NCBI GenBank assembly: GCA_014803435.1
Contig: JACYFD010000004.1
Coordinates: 1 to 64,000 of the forward strand
Origin: Cellulosimicrobium terreum
GTDB lineage: Bacteria; Actinomycetota; Actinomycetes; Actinomycetales; Cellulomonadaceae
DNA: 64,000 bases
Direction of reading: 5' to 3'
Position numbers and translations under genes: made by a program. The notes below the pieces were generated by a model, which was not told the origin of the DNA, ran no database searches, and worked only from the letters and a program-made list of their open reading frames with translations. This document shows positions 24,794 through 32,714 of the stretch, in pieces (the first letter of the stretch is position 1; each line of letters starts with the position of its first letter).

Positions 24794-25716
24794 GGTCGTG
24801 CCTCCTCGGTGACGGGCGTGGGCTGGGAGCCGATGAGCTCGAGGTACACGTCCTCGAGGCTCGGGTGCTTCACCTCGAGGCCGCGGACCTCGCCGTCAGG
24901 GCCCGCGATGCGGGCGGCGAGCGACGTGACGAACGCCGTGGGGGAGTCGGTCCGCTCGGTGTGCCAGCCGTCGTCGAACCAGCGCACGACCGGTCGTCGG
25001 GCCTGCGGTCCGCCGAGGCGGTCGGGCGCGTCGAGGGCGACGACCCGACCGTCGCGCACGACGGCGGCCCGGTCGGCCAGGTGGGCGGCCTCGTCGAGGT
25101 AGTGGGTCGTCAGGACGATGGTCGTGCCGTCGTCGCGCAACGACAGGACGAGCTCCCAGAAGGAGCGTCGCGCCTGCGGGTCGAACCCGGTCGTCGGCTC
25201 GTCGAGGAACAGCAGCTCGGGCGACCCGACGATCCCGAGCGCGACGTCGAGCCGGCGGCGCTGGCCGCCCGAGAGCTGACGCGTCCGGGTCCGGGCCTTC
25301 GGGCGCAGGCCGACGGCGTCGATCACCTCGTCCGGGTCGCGGGGTGCGGGGTAGAAGGCGGCGAAGTGCCCGACGAGCTCGGCGACCGTCAGCTCCGACT
25401 GGTCGCGCGAGTCCTGGAGCACGACGCCGAGGCGCGCACGCCATGCGCGTCCCGCGGTCTGGGGGTCCTCGCCCAGCACGCGCACCTCGCCGGCGTCGCG
25501 GCGACGGAAGCCCTCGAGGATCTCGACCGTCGTGGTCTTCCCTGCGCCGTTGGGGCCGAGGACGGCGAAGATCTCGCCGCGCTCGACGCTCAGGTCGATC
25601 CCGTCGACCGCCTGCTTCGTCCCGTAGGCCTTGCGCAGGCCGCGGACCTCCACGACCGCACCGGGACGGGCGGCCGGGCCGGTCGTCACGAGCGGTTCAC
25701 CACGTGTCGTCGTCAT
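24790..25716 (-). CDS. ABC exporter, ATP-binding subunit
   Basis: The 308-residue ATPase has Walker A GPNGAGKTT, signature LSGGQRRRLD, Walker B LLFLDEPTTGFD and switch histidine in LTTHYLDEA. A C-terminal extension of about 80 residues is typical of DrrA-like drug exporters. The ATG at 25716 has AGGAGA 11 bases upstream. It is the first gene of a four-gene operon (ATPase, permease, kinase, regulator). The substrate is unknown. Confidence 0.92.
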   Translation of the reverse strand: MTTTRGEPLVTTGPAARPGAVVEVRGLRKAYGTKQAVDGIDLSVERGEIFAVLGPNGAGKTTTVEILEGFRRRDAGEVRVLGEDPQTAGRAWRARLGVVLQDSRDQSELTVAELVGHFAAFYPAPRDPDEVIDAVGLRPKARTRTRQLSGGQRRRLDVALGIVGSPELLFLDEPTTGFDPQARRSFWELVLSLRDDGTTIVLTTHYLDEAAHLADRAAVVRDGRVVALDAPDRLGGPQARRPVVRWFDDGWHTERTDSPTAFVTSLAARIAGPDGEVRGLEVKHPSLEDVYLELIGSQPTPVTEEARP

Positions 25717-25757
25717 GCGACCAGCGTCTCCTGACGGGGTCGCGCCCCGCGAGGACC

Positions 25758-25784
25758 GACCGGTGGAGCGTGCGTCCACCGGTC
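25758..25784. promoter_or_regulatory. 27-bp inverted repeat between ABC operon and tRNA-Trp
   Basis: GACCGGTGGA, a seven-base spacer and TCCACCGGTC form a perfect 10-bp inverted repeat 42 bases upstream of the ABC operon start. It could be the binding site of the linked NarL-type regulator or a hairpin. Both readings are inference. Confidence 0.4.
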
Positions 25785-25796
25785 GATGGACCCGGG

Positions 25797-25826
25797 TTCG
25801 ACCATGGTCGTCGCGTCGCGTACAGT
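25797..25826 (+). promoter_or_regulatory. Promoter for tRNA-Trp (and secE)
   Basis: TTCGAC (25797-25802), 18 bases and TACAGT (25821-25826) form a good sigma-A-type promoter about 95 bases before tRNA-Trp. Confidence 0.6.
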
Positions 25827-25920
25827 GGTCCCTCGGTGGTTGACGCCCGCCAGGCTGGTTCGCGCCCCGACAGGTATCGACATCGAGGTCGCGGGACGGT
25901 GCGCAGGGCGTCGGTCGCGA

Positions 25921-25993
25921 AGGGTAGTGGCGCAATTGGTAGCGCAGCGGTCTCCAAAACCGCAGGTTGCAGGTTCGAGTCCTGTCTACCCTG
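25921..25993 (+). tRNA. tRNA-Trp (CCA)
   Basis: The acceptor arms AGGGTAG (25921-25927) and CTACCCT (25986-25992) pair fully, with discriminator G25993. The anticodon CCA is at 25974 minus 20, that is 25954-25956, in stem GCGGT/ACCGC. No CCA end is encoded. Its place just upstream of secE-nusG is conserved in bacteria. Confidence 0.97.
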
Positions 25994-26098
25994 CAGAGCG
26001 TGGTCCCTCCGGGATGGCGCGTAGTCCGGGAACGGGTTACACAGAAGTGTCCAGCACGTTCGGGGCACGTCCCGTACGCGAACGATGGGGAAGAACGA

Positions 26099-26380
26099 GT
26101 GAGCGAATCGCCGTCAGAGGCCGTGGGTGCAGACGACGCACGCGCCGACGAGGTGAAGAAGGGCCGTTCCGCAGGGGACAAGAAGCCCAACGTCTTCGCC
26201 CGGATCGCCCTGTTCGTGCGCCAGGTGGTCGCGGAGCTCCGCAAGGTCGTCACGCCGACCCGCTCCGAGCTCATCACCTACACCACGGTCGTGCTGGTCT
26301 TCGTCCTGGTCGTCATGGCCTTCGTGACGGTGCTCGACCTCGGGATCGGCAAGGCCGTCCTGTGGGTCTTCGGGGACTAG
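26099..26380 (+). CDS. secE: Protein translocase subunit SecE
   Basis: The 93-residue protein is the small essential subunit of the SecYEG channel. It has an acidic N-terminal extension, then the conserved amphipathic segment FVRQVVAELRKVVTPTRSEL and a single membrane helix (about 65-90). The GTG at 26099 follows GGGGAAG. The frame open from 25967 runs back through the tRNA and is rejected. tRNA-Trp lies upstream and nusG downstream, the usual order. Confidence 0.95.
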   Translation: MSESPSEAVGADDARADEVKKGRSAGDKKPNVFARIALFVRQVVAELRKVVTPTRSELITYTTVVLVFVLVVMAFVTVLDLGIGKAVLWVFGD

Positions 26381-26516
26381 CCAGCCGAACCAGGTCCGCC
26401 GTGCCGGGTGACCGGCGAACGGCGCGGGTGAGCACGTGCGGCGGTCCACCGTCGGCGCGTGCGGCGCACGTCCTTCCAGCAGTCATCGAGTAGGTCATCA
26501 GAAAGCAGGTTCGTTC

Positions 26517-27293
26517 GTGTCCCAGGAGTCGCTGGACCAGACGGAGAACGTCGACCCGACGCAGCCCGAGGGCGCCGAGGGCGAGGTCGAGGAGACCTCG
26601 GACGTCGCGACCGGGTCCGTCGAGGACGCTGCCGAGCCCGACGCCTCCGACGACGAGTCGCGTCCCGAGGACGAGGACGGCGACGTCATCGAGGACCCCG
26701 TCGCGGAGTTCAAGCGCACGCTGCGCTCGCAGCTCGGCGACTGGTACGTCATCCACTCGTACGCCGGCTACGAGAACCGTGTGAAGGCCAACCTGGAGAA
26801 CCGCATCCAGAGCCTGAACATGGAGGACTACATCTTCCAGATCGAGGTCCCCATGGAGGAGGTGGCCGAGATCAAGAACGCGCAGAAGAAGATCGTCCGA
26901 CGCGTGCGGATCCCCGGCTACGTCCTCGTGCGCATGGACCTCACCGACGAGTCGTGGGGTGCGGTGCGCCACACGCCCGGTGTCACGGGCTTCGTCGGCC
27001 ACACCCACCAGCCTGTGCCGCTGACGCTCGACGAGGTCTTCTCGATGCTCGCGCCGATGCTCGCGCCCGCCCCTGAGCCCGGCAAGCCGGCGAGCGGCGT
27101 GGCCGGACGGGCGCCGGTAGAGGTCGAGTTCGTCGTCGGCGAGTCGGTCACCGTCACCGACGGTCCGTTCGACACGCTGCCCGCGACGATCTCCGAGATC
27201 AACGCCGAGAACCAGAAGCTCAAGGTCCTCGTCTCCATCTTCGGCCGGGAGACCCCGGTCGAGCTGTCGTTCAACCAGGTCGCCAAGATCTGA
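26517..27293 (+). CDS. nusG: Transcription termination/antitermination factor NusG
   Basis: The 258-residue protein carries an acidic N-terminal extension of about 70 residues, typical of actinobacterial NusG. The NGN domain follows ([19 protein letters not shown] to [12 protein letters not shown]), and a C-terminal KOW domain includes [18 protein letters not shown]. It binds RNA polymerase and Rho or S10. The GTG at 26517 follows AAGCAGGT and keeps the extension in frame. It lies 136 bases after secE. Confidence 0.95.
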   Translation: MSQESLDQTENVDPTQPEGAEGEVEETSDVATGSVEDAAEPDASDDESRPEDEDGDVIEDPVAEFKRTLRSQLGDWYVIHSYAGYENRVKANLENRIQSLNMEDYIFQIEVPMEEVAEIKNAQKKIVRRVRIPGYVLVRMDLTDESWGAVRHTPGVTGFVGHTHQPVPLTLDEVFSMLAPMLAPAPEPGKPASGVAGRAPVEVEFVVGESVTVTDGPFDTLPATISEINAENQKLKVLVSIFGRETPVELSFNQVAKI

Positions 27294-27390
27294 CGCTCGC
27301 GCGGCACCCGCCGCGCACGCGTGAACGCTGTACTGCAACCGGGTCATCGCCCACGGCGTCGGTCCACGAGAAGAAAGACAGGGAAGAGTC

Positions 27391-27822
27391 ATGCCTCCCA
27401 AGAAGAAGGTCTCCGGCCTCATCAAGCTCCAGATCCAGGCCGGAGCGGCGACGCCCGCCCCGCCGATCGGCCCCGCGCTCGGTCAGCACGGCGTGAACAT
27501 CATGGAGTTCTGCAAGGCCTACAACGCGGCCACCGAGTCGCAGCGCGGCAACGTGGTCCCGGTCGAGATCACGGTCTACGAGGACCGCTCCTTCACCTTC
27601 GTCACGAAGACCCCGCCGGCGGCGGAGCTCATCAAGAAGGCTGCGGGCGTCCAGAAGGGCTCGGCCACGCCGCACACCGTCAAGGTCGCGAAGCTGACCT
27701 CGGCCCAGGTGCGCGAGATCGCCCAGACCAAGCTCGAGGACCTCAACGCGAACGACATCGACGCCGCGTCGAAGATCATCGCGGGCACGGCCCGCTCGAT
27801 GGGTATCACCGTCGAGGGCTGA
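27391..27822 (+). CDS. rplK: Ribosomal protein uL11
   Basis: The 143-residue protein has the usual uL11 start ([20 protein letters not shown]) and the Pro-rich [21 protein letters not shown], with a C-terminal rRNA-binding domain. It forms the GTPase-associated centre with L10-L12 and is the site of thiostrepton action. GGGAAGAG lies before the ATG. It precedes rplA, as in the standard L11 operon. Confidence 0.97.
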
Positions 27823-27846
27823 GCACGATCAGCAGCACGAAGTACC

Positions 27847-27865
27847 ACCGCCCACCGTGGGCGGT
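27847..27865 (+). other. Small hairpin between rplK and rplA
   Basis: ACCGCCCA-CCG-TGGGCGGT forms an 8-bp stem with a three-base loop in the 95-base gap between the genes. It may attenuate or stabilise the transcript. It is too short for a confident call. Confidence 0.35.
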
Positions 27866-27917
27866 AGTGGCAGGGTCCGCGCGGACCCGCTGACCACGAC
27901 TGCAGAAGGAGAAGCAG

Positions 27918-28634
27918 ATGGCAACGCGCAGCAAGGCGTACCGCAACGCCGAAGAGAAGATCGACCGCGACCGCCTCTACGCACCGCTCGACGCGGTGCG
28001 CCTGGCGAAGGAGACGTCGTCGGTCAAGTACGACGCGACCGTGGAGGTCGTCTTCCGCCTCGGTGTCGACCCGCGCAAGGCGGACCAGATGGTCCGCGGC
28101 ACGGTGAACCTGCCGAACGGTACGGGCAAGACGGCCCGCGTCATCGTCTTCGCGAACGCGGCGAAGGCTGAGGAGGCCCGTGCGGCCGGTGCCGACGAGG
28201 TCGGCGGCGACGACCTGATCGCCAAGGTCGCGGCTGGCTACACGGACTTCGACGCCGCAGTCGCGACGCCGGACCTCATGGGCAAGGTCGGGCGCCTGGG
28301 TAAGGTGCTCGGTCCTCGTGGCCTCATGCCGAACCCGAAGACCGGCACCGTGACGATGGACGTGACGAAGGCCGTGTCCGACATCAAGGGCGGCAAGATC
28401 GAGTTCCGTGTCGACAAGCACTCGAACCTGCACTTCATCATCGGCAAGGTCTCGTTCGACGAGAAGCAGCTGGTGGAGAACTACGCGGCGGCGCTCGACG
28501 AGGTCCTGCGTCTCAAGCCGTCGTCCTCGAAGGGCCGTTTCATCACCAAGGCCACGATGACGACGACGATGGGCCCCGGCATCCCGCTGGACCAGTCCAA
28601 GACGACGAAGCTCCTCGAGGACGACGCCGCCTGA
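27918..28634 (+). CDS. rplA: Ribosomal protein uL1
   Basis: The 238-residue protein has the uL1 signatures [23 protein letters not shown], and [15 protein letters not shown] in the rRNA-binding loop. It forms the L1 stalk at the ribosomal E site and in many bacteria represses its own operon. GAAGGAGAAG precedes the ATG. A strong hairpin ends the unit 20 bases later, and rplJ is 8.8 kb away rather than next to it. Confidence 0.97.
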   Translation: MATRSKAYRNAEEKIDRDRLYAPLDAVRLAKETSSVKYDATVEVVFRLGVDPRKADQMVRGTVNLPNGTGKTARVIVFANAAKAEEARAAGADEVGGDDLIAKVAAGYTDFDAAVATPDLMGKVGRLGKVLGPRGLMPNPKTGTVTMDVTKAVSDIKGGKIEFRVDKHSNLHFIIGKVSFDEKQLVENYAAALDEVLRLKPSSSKGRFITKATMTTTMGPGIPLDQSKTTKLLEDDAA

Positions 28635-28653
28635 CGGTAGCGTTCCCTCACGC

Positions 28654-28691
28654 ACGACGGCGCGGCACCCCTCGGGGTGCCGCGCCGTCGT
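28654..28691. terminator. Bidirectional terminator after rplA
   Basis: An 18-bp perfect inverted repeat (28654-28671 with 28674-28691) separates rplA from the convergent chitinase gene, followed by TCGTT on the plus strand. Confidence 0.75.
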
Positions 28692-28709
28692 CGTTCCGGC
28701 AGCAGTCCG

Positions 28710-30005
28710 TCAGCAGGCTCCGAGGTCCTTCCAGACTCCCCACTGCCCGCTCTGGGTCGGGTTCTCGCCCGTGGTCCACCACTTCGCCTCGTACGTGTGT
28801 CCCTGGTAGGACACCCGGTTGCCCCCCGTGTAGACGGTCGATGCCGACCACGCGCCTGCCGTGCAGTCACCGGGGTCCGTCGGGTCGGTGGGATCGGTGG
28901 GGTCCGTCGGGTCCGTCGGGTCGGTGGGATCGGTCGGATCCGTCGGGCCGCTCGCGAGCCGGCCGCCGAGGACCTTGGCGAACTCGTAGCCGTTCGTCTT
29001 GTCCCAGTTGATCGACCAGGTCATGACGCCGCCGATCTTCCCGTACGGCGTCGCGGGCCGGAACGCCCCGCACCCGGTGCCGACCTCGAGGCAGTCGACG
29101 GCCTTCACGACGTTCGCGAGCGGCTGGTACCCGCCACCGGCAGCGCGGGGGACGGCGGGGACGCCGATGCCCACCTGGTCCGGCCGCAGACCCATCTCGA
29201 GCTGGATGCACGACAGCGCGGTGAGGAAGTCGACGGTGCCCTGGGAGTAGACCTGCTGGTTGCAGCCCATCATCGAGCCCGAGTTGTAGTACTGCGTGTT
29301 GACGATCGTCAGGATGTCCTTGATCGCCAGGGTGAGCTGGTAGTAGCCCATGCTCGTCGCCTGGTAGTCGATGGTCTGCGGCGCCATGGTGAGGATCAGG
29401 CCGGGCCCGGCCTTGGCGGCGAGCTGGTGGAGCGCGCTCGACATGTGGGTGGCGTTGATGCCGTGCTCGAGGTCGATGTCGACGCCGTCGAAGCCGTACT
29501 CCTGCATGAGCGCGTACGTGGTGTCGGCGAAGTTCTTCGCCTCCGTCGCGTTCGAGACGATGACGTTGCCCCTCTCGCCACCGACGGAGATCACGACCTT
29601 GCGGCCCTGCGACCGGATCGTCGCGACGTCGGCCTTGAACTGCGCCACGCTGTACCCGCCGAGCTCCGCGCTCGCGAGGTTGAACGTGATGCCGCCCGGG
29701 GTGCCGGCGAGGTTGTCGGCGAACGCGACGGCGACGAGGTTGTACGCCTGCGGGATCTCCGACAGCCGCATGGTCACGGAGCCGTTGTCGAAGTTGTGCC
29801 AGTAGCCGGTGAGCCACTGCGGGTCCGACGCCGCGGCGGCTGTCGGGGCGGTGGTGGCTGCGGGTGCTGCGGTGGCCGGGGCTGCGGTCAGGGTTCCGGT
29901 CACGGCGATCGCTGCGGCGGTCGCGACGACGGCGAGGGTGCGCAGCGCGCGTGCGGTGCGGCTGGGCGTGGTGCCGGGGGGACGGCCGGTCGAGAGGGTT
30001 CTCAC
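28710..30005 (-). CDS. Secreted GH18 chitinase with CBM5/12
   Basis: The 431-residue precursor has a long signal peptide (about 1-48, ending PATAAPA). A family 18 catalytic domain follows (70-340) with DGVDIDLE, whose Glu is the proton donor. A linker of eight PTD repeats leads to a C-terminal chitin-binding domain of the CBM5/12 type (AWSASTVYTGGNRVSYQGHTYEAKWW). It hydrolyses chitin outside the cell. The GTG at 30005 has GAGGAG upstream and includes the twin-Arg-free signal. Its place between rplA and rplJ is unusual. Confidence 0.93.
   Translation of the reverse strand: MRTLSTGRPPGTTPSRTARALRTLAVVATAAAIAVTGTLTAAPATAAPAATTAPTAAAASDPQWLTGYWHNFDNGSVTMRLSEIPQAYNLVAVAFADNLAGTPGGITFNLASAELGGYSVAQFKADVATIRSQGRKVVISVGGERGNVIVSNATEAKNFADTTYALMQEYGFDGVDIDLEHGINATHMSSALHQLAAKAGPGLILTMAPQTIDYQATSMGYYQLTLAIKDILTIVNTQYYNSGSMMGCNQQVYSQGTVDFLTALSCIQLEMGLRPDQVGIGVPAVPRAAGGGYQPLANVVKAVDCLEVGTGCGAFRPATPYGKIGGVMTWSINWDKTNGYEFAKVLGGRLASGPTDPTDPTDPTDPTDPTDPTDPTDPGDCTAGAWSASTVYTGGNRVSYQGHTYEAKWWTTGENPTQSGQWGVWKDLGAC
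28875..28946 (-). repeat. Eight 9-base repeats encoding the PTD linker
   Basis: Eight in-frame 9-base units, each coding Pro-Thr-Asp with small synonymous changes, form the hinge between catalytic and chitin-binding domains. Confidence 0.9.
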
Positions 30006-30181
30006 GGTGATGCTCCTCGGGTCTCGGGCGCGTCGGCGTCGGCGCGCCGGTGCGTGGCGTGCGCCACGCACCGTCTCGACGCTAGGAGCAGGGGCGTCCG
30101 TGCGGGATGAGGGATTCCCCGCTGATTGGGCGGTGCCGGTACGGGAGAACGCGTACCTGTCCACCGCGCCGCGCGCACCCC

Positions 30182-30745
30182 TCACGGATGGTGCTGGTGG
30201 AGCCCGGGAAGCGACGGGAGGCCGTGCTCGCCGTGCGGGACCGCGTTCTCCGCCGCCTGCGTGCCCGTCAGGCCGAACGTGGTCACGGAGGCGACCACGA
30301 TCGCGCCGACGAACAGCGCGGCGACCGTGGTGCCGGCGCCACGCGCTGCGGGTCCGGCAGGCGACGGGGCACTCCGCGTGAGGACGCCGATCGCCCCTGC
30401 GCTCGCCAGCTGGAGTGCGGTCGTCGCGACGACCGGGGCGCCGAGGGTCGCGCCGCCGGACACGGCGAGGGCTGCCTGGACGACGCTCCCGAGGACGAGC
30501 GTCCCGATCGCGGCTCGTCCGAGCAGGGTGATGCCGACGGCGCGTGGCCGGGTCCCGGCGAGCACCAGCAACGACCCGCCGGTCTCCACCGCACCCAGCA
30601 TGAGGGCGAGGATCCCGGCGGGCGCCGGGAACGTCCCTCGGACGGAACCGAGGTTGACGATCCCGGCGCCCAGGAGGGCGAAGCCGACGAGCACCCGCAG
30701 CAGCGGGGTCGCCTGCGGGGTGCGACCGGGGGCGCGCCCGCTCAC
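30182..30745 (-). CDS. Small integral membrane protein
   Basis: The 187-residue protein has about five predicted membrane helices and a His-rich C-terminus (GEHGLPSLPGLHQHHP) that could bind metal. No family is recognised. Its GTG start overlaps the stop of the DUF4383 gene (GTGA), so the two are co-translated. The pair is separated from the chitinase by 176 bases holding the chitinase promoter region. Confidence 0.6.
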   Translation of the reverse strand: MSGRAPGRTPQATPLLRVLVGFALLGAGIVNLGSVRGTFPAPAGILALMLGAVETGGSLLVLAGTRPRAVGITLLGRAAIGTLVLGSVVQAALAVSGGATLGAPVVATTALQLASAGAIGVLTRSAPSPAGPAARGAGTTVAALFVGAIVVASVTTFGLTGTQAAENAVPHGEHGLPSLPGLHQHHP

Positions 30746-31149
30746 GCCGTCGCAGCGCGGGCGTCGACCTGCTTGTCGGCGGCGAGGCCCACGCCGAGGA
30801 GGAGGATCGCGCTGCCGAGGTGCAGCACGTTGTCCGCGCCGTTGAGCGCGATGATGTTCGCCGCGCTCCCCACGAGGAAGAGCCCGACGACGCCCACGAG
30901 CAGGTAGACGGCCCCGACGGCGATGTTGACGCCCTTTGCCGCCGCGACCGACCGGGACGCGAGCAGCAGCGCGGCGCCGATGCCCAGGTGGACGATGTTG
31001 TGCAGCGGGTTCACCTCGAAGAGCAGGAGGTTCTTGCCGTCGGTGGCGGCGAAGCCGACACCCGAGGTCACGACGAACCCGGCCAGCCCCACGAGAAGGT
31101 AGACGACGCCGAAGACGGCAGCGAGCAGACGGTTCGGGGACGAGGACAT
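30742..31149 (-). CDS. DUF4383 membrane protein
   Basis: The 135-residue protein has four predicted membrane helices and matches DUF4383 in pattern: NRLLAAVFGVVYLLVGLAGF, then LLLFEVNPLHNIVHLGIGAALL, and a repeat of NVLHLGSAILLLGVG. Members are common in Actinobacteria and some are stress-induced, but none has a known activity. The ATG at 31149 is preceded by AAAGGAAG. The gene reads away from the sigma factor cassette. Confidence 0.85.
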   Translation of the reverse strand: MSSSPNRLLAAVFGVVYLLVGLAGFVVTSGVGFAATDGKNLLLFEVNPLHNIVHLGIGAALLLASRSVAAAKGVNIAVGAVYLLVGVVGLFLVGSAANIIALNGADNVLHLGSAILLLGVGLAADKQVDARAATA

Positions 31150-31495
31150 GTGCGTACCCACTTCCTTTCCGGTGCGCGGGCCGATCCCGCGCGTCGAGAG
31201 CGGTTCGGAGCACCGCCACGGCCGGATGGGTGAGGGTGGCCGACGTCTCGGACATCGGTGCACCGTGGGCGTATCACCAGCGGACACCCACCCTCTCTTC
31301 GCAGTGGAGGGGTGGCGAAACCCCTCGCTGCGGCGACCGATCGAGGAGCGAGATGGAACGACGTCACGACGGCTCGGAGGGTGGTGACCGATGACCATGG
31401 TTGTCGACCCGAACGGTGCCGCCATAGGATCGGGGAATCCAGGGGACCCCCCGCTGATGCCTGACCGGACGAGTGTGCCGAGGACAGTGCCCCCC
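31150..31495. other. Intergenic region between DUF4383 gene and sigma factor
   Basis: These 346 bases hold divergent control regions. A 7-bp hairpin (31174-31180 with 31186-31192) lies in the DUF4383 leader. On the plus strand TTGTCG (31401-31406), 18 bases and TAGGAT (31425-31430) form a promoter for the sigma factor cassette. No further gene is seen. Confidence 0.6.
31401..31430 (+). promoter_or_regulatory. Promoter of the sigma-S8-CHAT cassette
   Basis: TTGTCG-18-TAGGAT resembles a housekeeping promoter. It lies inside the longest sigma factor frame (from 31391), which argues that the protein starts further downstream, at 31457 or 31496. Confidence 0.45.
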
Positions 31496-32131
31496 ATGAC
31501 CCGAACCACAGACGACATCGCCGATACCGGAGAGCCCCAGCCGAGCCTGGGCGACCGCGGTGCGTTCGCCCTCCTCGAGTACCGCGACGGACGCCCCCAG
31601 GCGCTCGGCGCGTTCGTGCGCGAGGCAACCCCTCTCCTGTGGCACACGGTGCGCGCCCAAGGGGTCGACCGCGAGCTGGCGGACGACGTCGTGCAGACCG
31701 TCTGGGTCGCGCTCGTGCGCAACGCGATGACCATCAAGGAACCGCACGCGGTGCTCAAGTGGCTGCTCATCACGGCCAAGCGCGCGGCGTGGGAGACGGT
31801 CCGCAAGCACCGTGACGAGGCGCGGCGTCGGACGGAGCTCCCCGACGACACGGACGAGGGAGTACCCGAGCTCCCGTCGAGCGACCCCACCCCCGACCAC
31901 GAGGTCCTGCGCAACGAGCGCGACCGCGTCCTGTGGCAGGCGCTCGAGCAGCTGCCGGAGCGCTGCCAGAAGCTGCTGCGGCTCGTCTCGCTGGCCGACA
32001 GGCCGGACTACAAGGCCATCTCGACAGCCATCGGCATGCCGGTGGGCAGCATCGGCTCGACGCGCGGCCGCTGCCTGGCCAAGCTGCGCGACGTCATTGA
32101 TCATCAGGGGGAATCGTGGGAAACATCATGA
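31496..32131 (+). CDS. ECF-like sigma-70 factor of the protease cassette
   Basis: The 211-residue protein has a region 2 helix (REATPLLWHTVRAQGVDRELADDVVQTVWVAL) and a region 4 helix-turn-helix (DYKAISTAIGMPVGSIGSTRGRCLAKLRDVI), with no region 3 or regions 1.1/1.2. It should direct polymerase to a special promoter set, possibly its own cassette. ATG 31496 was preferred to ATG 31457 because codons between them are rare types, but 31457 has a fair ribosome site. Its stop overlaps the next ATG (ATGA). No recognisable anti-sigma factor (zinc-binding or membrane type) is present. Confidence 0.85.
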   Translation: MTRTTDDIADTGEPQPSLGDRGAFALLEYRDGRPQALGAFVREATPLLWHTVRAQGVDRELADDVVQTVWVALVRNAMTIKEPHAVLKWLLITAKRAAWETVRKHRDEARRRTELPDDTDEGVPELPSSDPTPDHEVLRNERDRVLWQALEQLPERCQKLLRLVSLADRPDYKAISTAIGMPVGSIGSTRGRCLAKLRDVIDHQGESWETS

Positions 32132-32625
32132 GCGCAGAGTCGAAGTACAGCCCGGACGAGCCCCTGGACGCCCTCGACGAGGCGGTCCTGGCTGACCTCG
32201 CGCGGATCGCGAACGAGCTCGATCCCGTGCCCGCCGACCTGGTGGACCGGTCGCTGTTCGCGATCACTCTCGCCGGTCTCGAGGCCGAGGTCATGGAGCT
32301 GGAGTACGTCCACGTCCCGGAGATGTCCGTCCGTGGCGACGCCCTGCCTGTCGAGGCGCGGACCATCACCTTCACGTCCGAGTCCGTGACCGTGATGATC
32401 TCGCTGTCCCCGGCAGACGGCGGCCTCGTCCGCATCGACGGCTGGGCCGCGCCCGCGACGGCGCTGCGCGTCGAGCTGCACCGTCCGGGCGCCGTGACCG
32501 AGACCGCGAGCGACGACGACGGGCGCTTTGTCTTCGACGCCGTCGACCGGGGCCCGGCGAGCCTCGTCGTGCGCCGCGCCGACGGCAGCGGCGGAGCCGT
32601 GAGCACGCCCGTCATCGAGCTGTGA
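32128..32625 (+). CDS. Conserved-looking protein of unknown function in sigma-protease cassette
   Basis: The 165-residue protein has a helical N-terminal half, acidic and Leu/Ala-rich (LDALDEAVLADLARIANELDP), and a C-terminal half with beta-strand pattern like carboxypeptidase-regulatory or Ig-like folds (ALRVELHRPGAV and DGRFVFDAVDRGPASLVVRR). It has no cysteine, signal peptide or membrane helix. Being coupled to the sigma gene by ATGA, it may regulate the sigma factor or act as a substrate or adaptor for the proteases. This is inference. The GTG at 32116 is an alternative start. Confidence 0.7.
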   Translation: MSAESKYSPDEPLDALDEAVLADLARIANELDPVPADLVDRSLFAITLAGLEAEVMELEYVHVPEMSVRGDALPVEARTITFTSESVTVMISLSPADGGLVRIDGWAAPATALRVELHRPGAVTETASDDDGRFVFDAVDRGPASLVVRRADGSGGAVSTPVIEL

Positions 32626-32714
32626 CGTTCCGGCTCCTCTCCTGACACGCGCGGACCGACGTCGGGCACCGGGCCGACGGGTGCGCCCCGAACGATGACC
32701 ATGGAGGTCACCCT

